NCBI GenBank assembly: GCA_018383195.1
Contig: JAGZOP010000036.1
Location: forward strand, 1-21,852
Length of the DNA stretch: 21,852 bases
Direction of reading: 5' to 3'
DNA from: Clostridiaceae bacterium
Lineage (GTDB): Bacteria > Bacillota > Clostridia > Oscillospirales > Butyricicoccaceae
The notes below the pieces were generated by a model, which saw only the letters and a program-made list of their open reading frames with translations, did not search any database and was not told where the DNA came from. Both the position numbers and the translations under genes were made by a program. How positions within the stretch are numbered: position 1 is the first letter of the stretch; each line of letters starts with the position of its first letter. Below are positions 21,464 through 21,852 of the stretch, piece by piece.

Positions 21464-21655
21464 ATGCAGGACTCGATCTCCAGCAAAGAAGAAGCGCTGT
21501 ACGATTGTGTGCAAAGTCTGATTGCAGCCGAACCCCGTGCAAAGGAATATTATTTATCCTTGAGTGAACAGGAACAGGGGCAAATGATTTTGCATGCAGA
21601 CAGTATCTGTTCTTATGAACGCATGCAGAACTTTGTAAACCATCTGCGCGGTTAA
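21464..21655 (+). CDS. 63-residue conserved-looking protein, function unknown
   Basis: The protein begins MQDSISSKEEALYDCVQSLI and ends NFVNHLRG. It is acidic, soluble and helical in appearance, with no signal, membrane segment or metal motif; there are two cysteines, in DCVQ and SICS. The ATG at 21464 follows GAGGTGA at a normal distance, and a TATACT box at 21440-21445 lies upstream without a clear -35. The open frame extends back into the CoA-transferase region, but that part runs through the repeats and is not likely translated. I do not recognise a family. A strong terminator directly after it supports a real transcribed gene. Confidence 0.7.
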   Translation: MQDSISSKEEALYDCVQSLIAAEPRAKEYYLSLSEQEQGQMILHADSICSYERMQNFVNHLRG

Positions 21656-21656
21656 A

Positions 21657-21700
21657 CAAAAAAACCGGTCGATTCTTTTGAAATCGACCGGTTTTTATTT
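21657..21700 (+). terminator. Rho-independent terminator after the 63-residue protein gene
   Basis: AAAACCGGTCGATT (21661-21674) pairs perfectly over 14 bp with AATCGACCGGTTTT (21682-21695), followed by TATTT. It could also act on the minus strand. Confidence 0.92.
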
Positions 21701-21727
21701 ATTTGCTCCGGAAAGTATAGAGAGACA

Positions 21728-21756
21728 AAAAAGCCACCGAATAGACGGTGGCTTTT

Positions 21757-21757
<1 letters not shown>
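21728..21757 (-). terminator. Terminator of the tRNA-Thr gene
   Basis: AAAAAGCCACCG (21728-21739) and CGGTGGCTTTTT (21746-21757) form a 12-bp stem around AATAGA. Read on the minus strand it starts at the last A of the tRNA CCA end and is followed by U residues. Confidence 0.88.
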
Positions 21758-21832
<75 letters not shown>

Positions 21833-21852
21833 ATATAAACTTCTGAGCAAGC

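Noticed and set aside
21158..21655. Longer 165-codon version of the 63-residue protein
   Set aside because: The added N-terminal part overlaps the CoA-transferase end and the repeats and reads as low-complexity; the internal ATG at 21464 has the ribosome site.

Overview
The window looks like chromosome from a strictly anaerobic, butyrate-forming gut Clostridium relative (Oscillospirales; the Butyricicoccus/Agathobaculum neighbourhood is my guess from content only). The signs are a butyryl-CoA:acetate CoA-transferase, a group B-type [FeFe] hydrogenase, meso-diaminopimelate dehydrogenase, moderately high G+C, and compact genes with strong AGGAGG ribosome sites and sigma-A promoters. I see no transposase, phage gene or CRISPR array.

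Layout. 273-3076 (+): a Gfo/Idh/MocA oxidoreductase, a terminator, an SDR dehydrogenase, a rhodanese lipoprotein and thioredoxin. 3153-3812 (-): a Crp/Fnr-type regulator. 3906-8923 (-): a four-gene purine operon, guaD-xdhA-xdhB-xdhC, which would take guanine to xanthine and then urate. Its leader (about 8924-9107) carries a guanine-family riboswitch whose P3 arm can alternatively form the terminator stem, so it should switch ON with ligand. 9237-11331 (+): an unknown lipoprotein and an unknown membrane protein. 11377-12357 (-): ddh. 12613-13395 (+): a NagD-type HAD phosphatase. 13462-16424 (-): a likely operon of a DivIVA-like coiled-coil protein, an unpaired fumarase/tartrate dehydratase beta subunit, and the hydrogenase.

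16584-16863 holds the most striking structure: a 28-codon hydrophobic peptide gene with its ribosome site in a hairpin, a bidirectional terminator, and a convergent promoter that would make a ~74-nt antisense RNA. That RNA carries a second copy of the peptide's start-codon region. This is the architecture of Fst/par-type type I toxin-antitoxin loci and is not covered by ordinary gene calling.

16966-18168 (+): threonine ammonia-lyase. 18201-19651 (-): two exported proteins of unknown function. 19926-21263 (+): butyryl-CoA:acetate CoA-transferase under a near-consensus promoter. The right end has a short imperfect direct repeat, a 63-residue unknown protein and tRNA-Thr(GGT) on the minus strand.

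Starts were chosen by Shine-Dalgarno spacing and family fit. Family names come from recognising motifs by eye; no database search was run.
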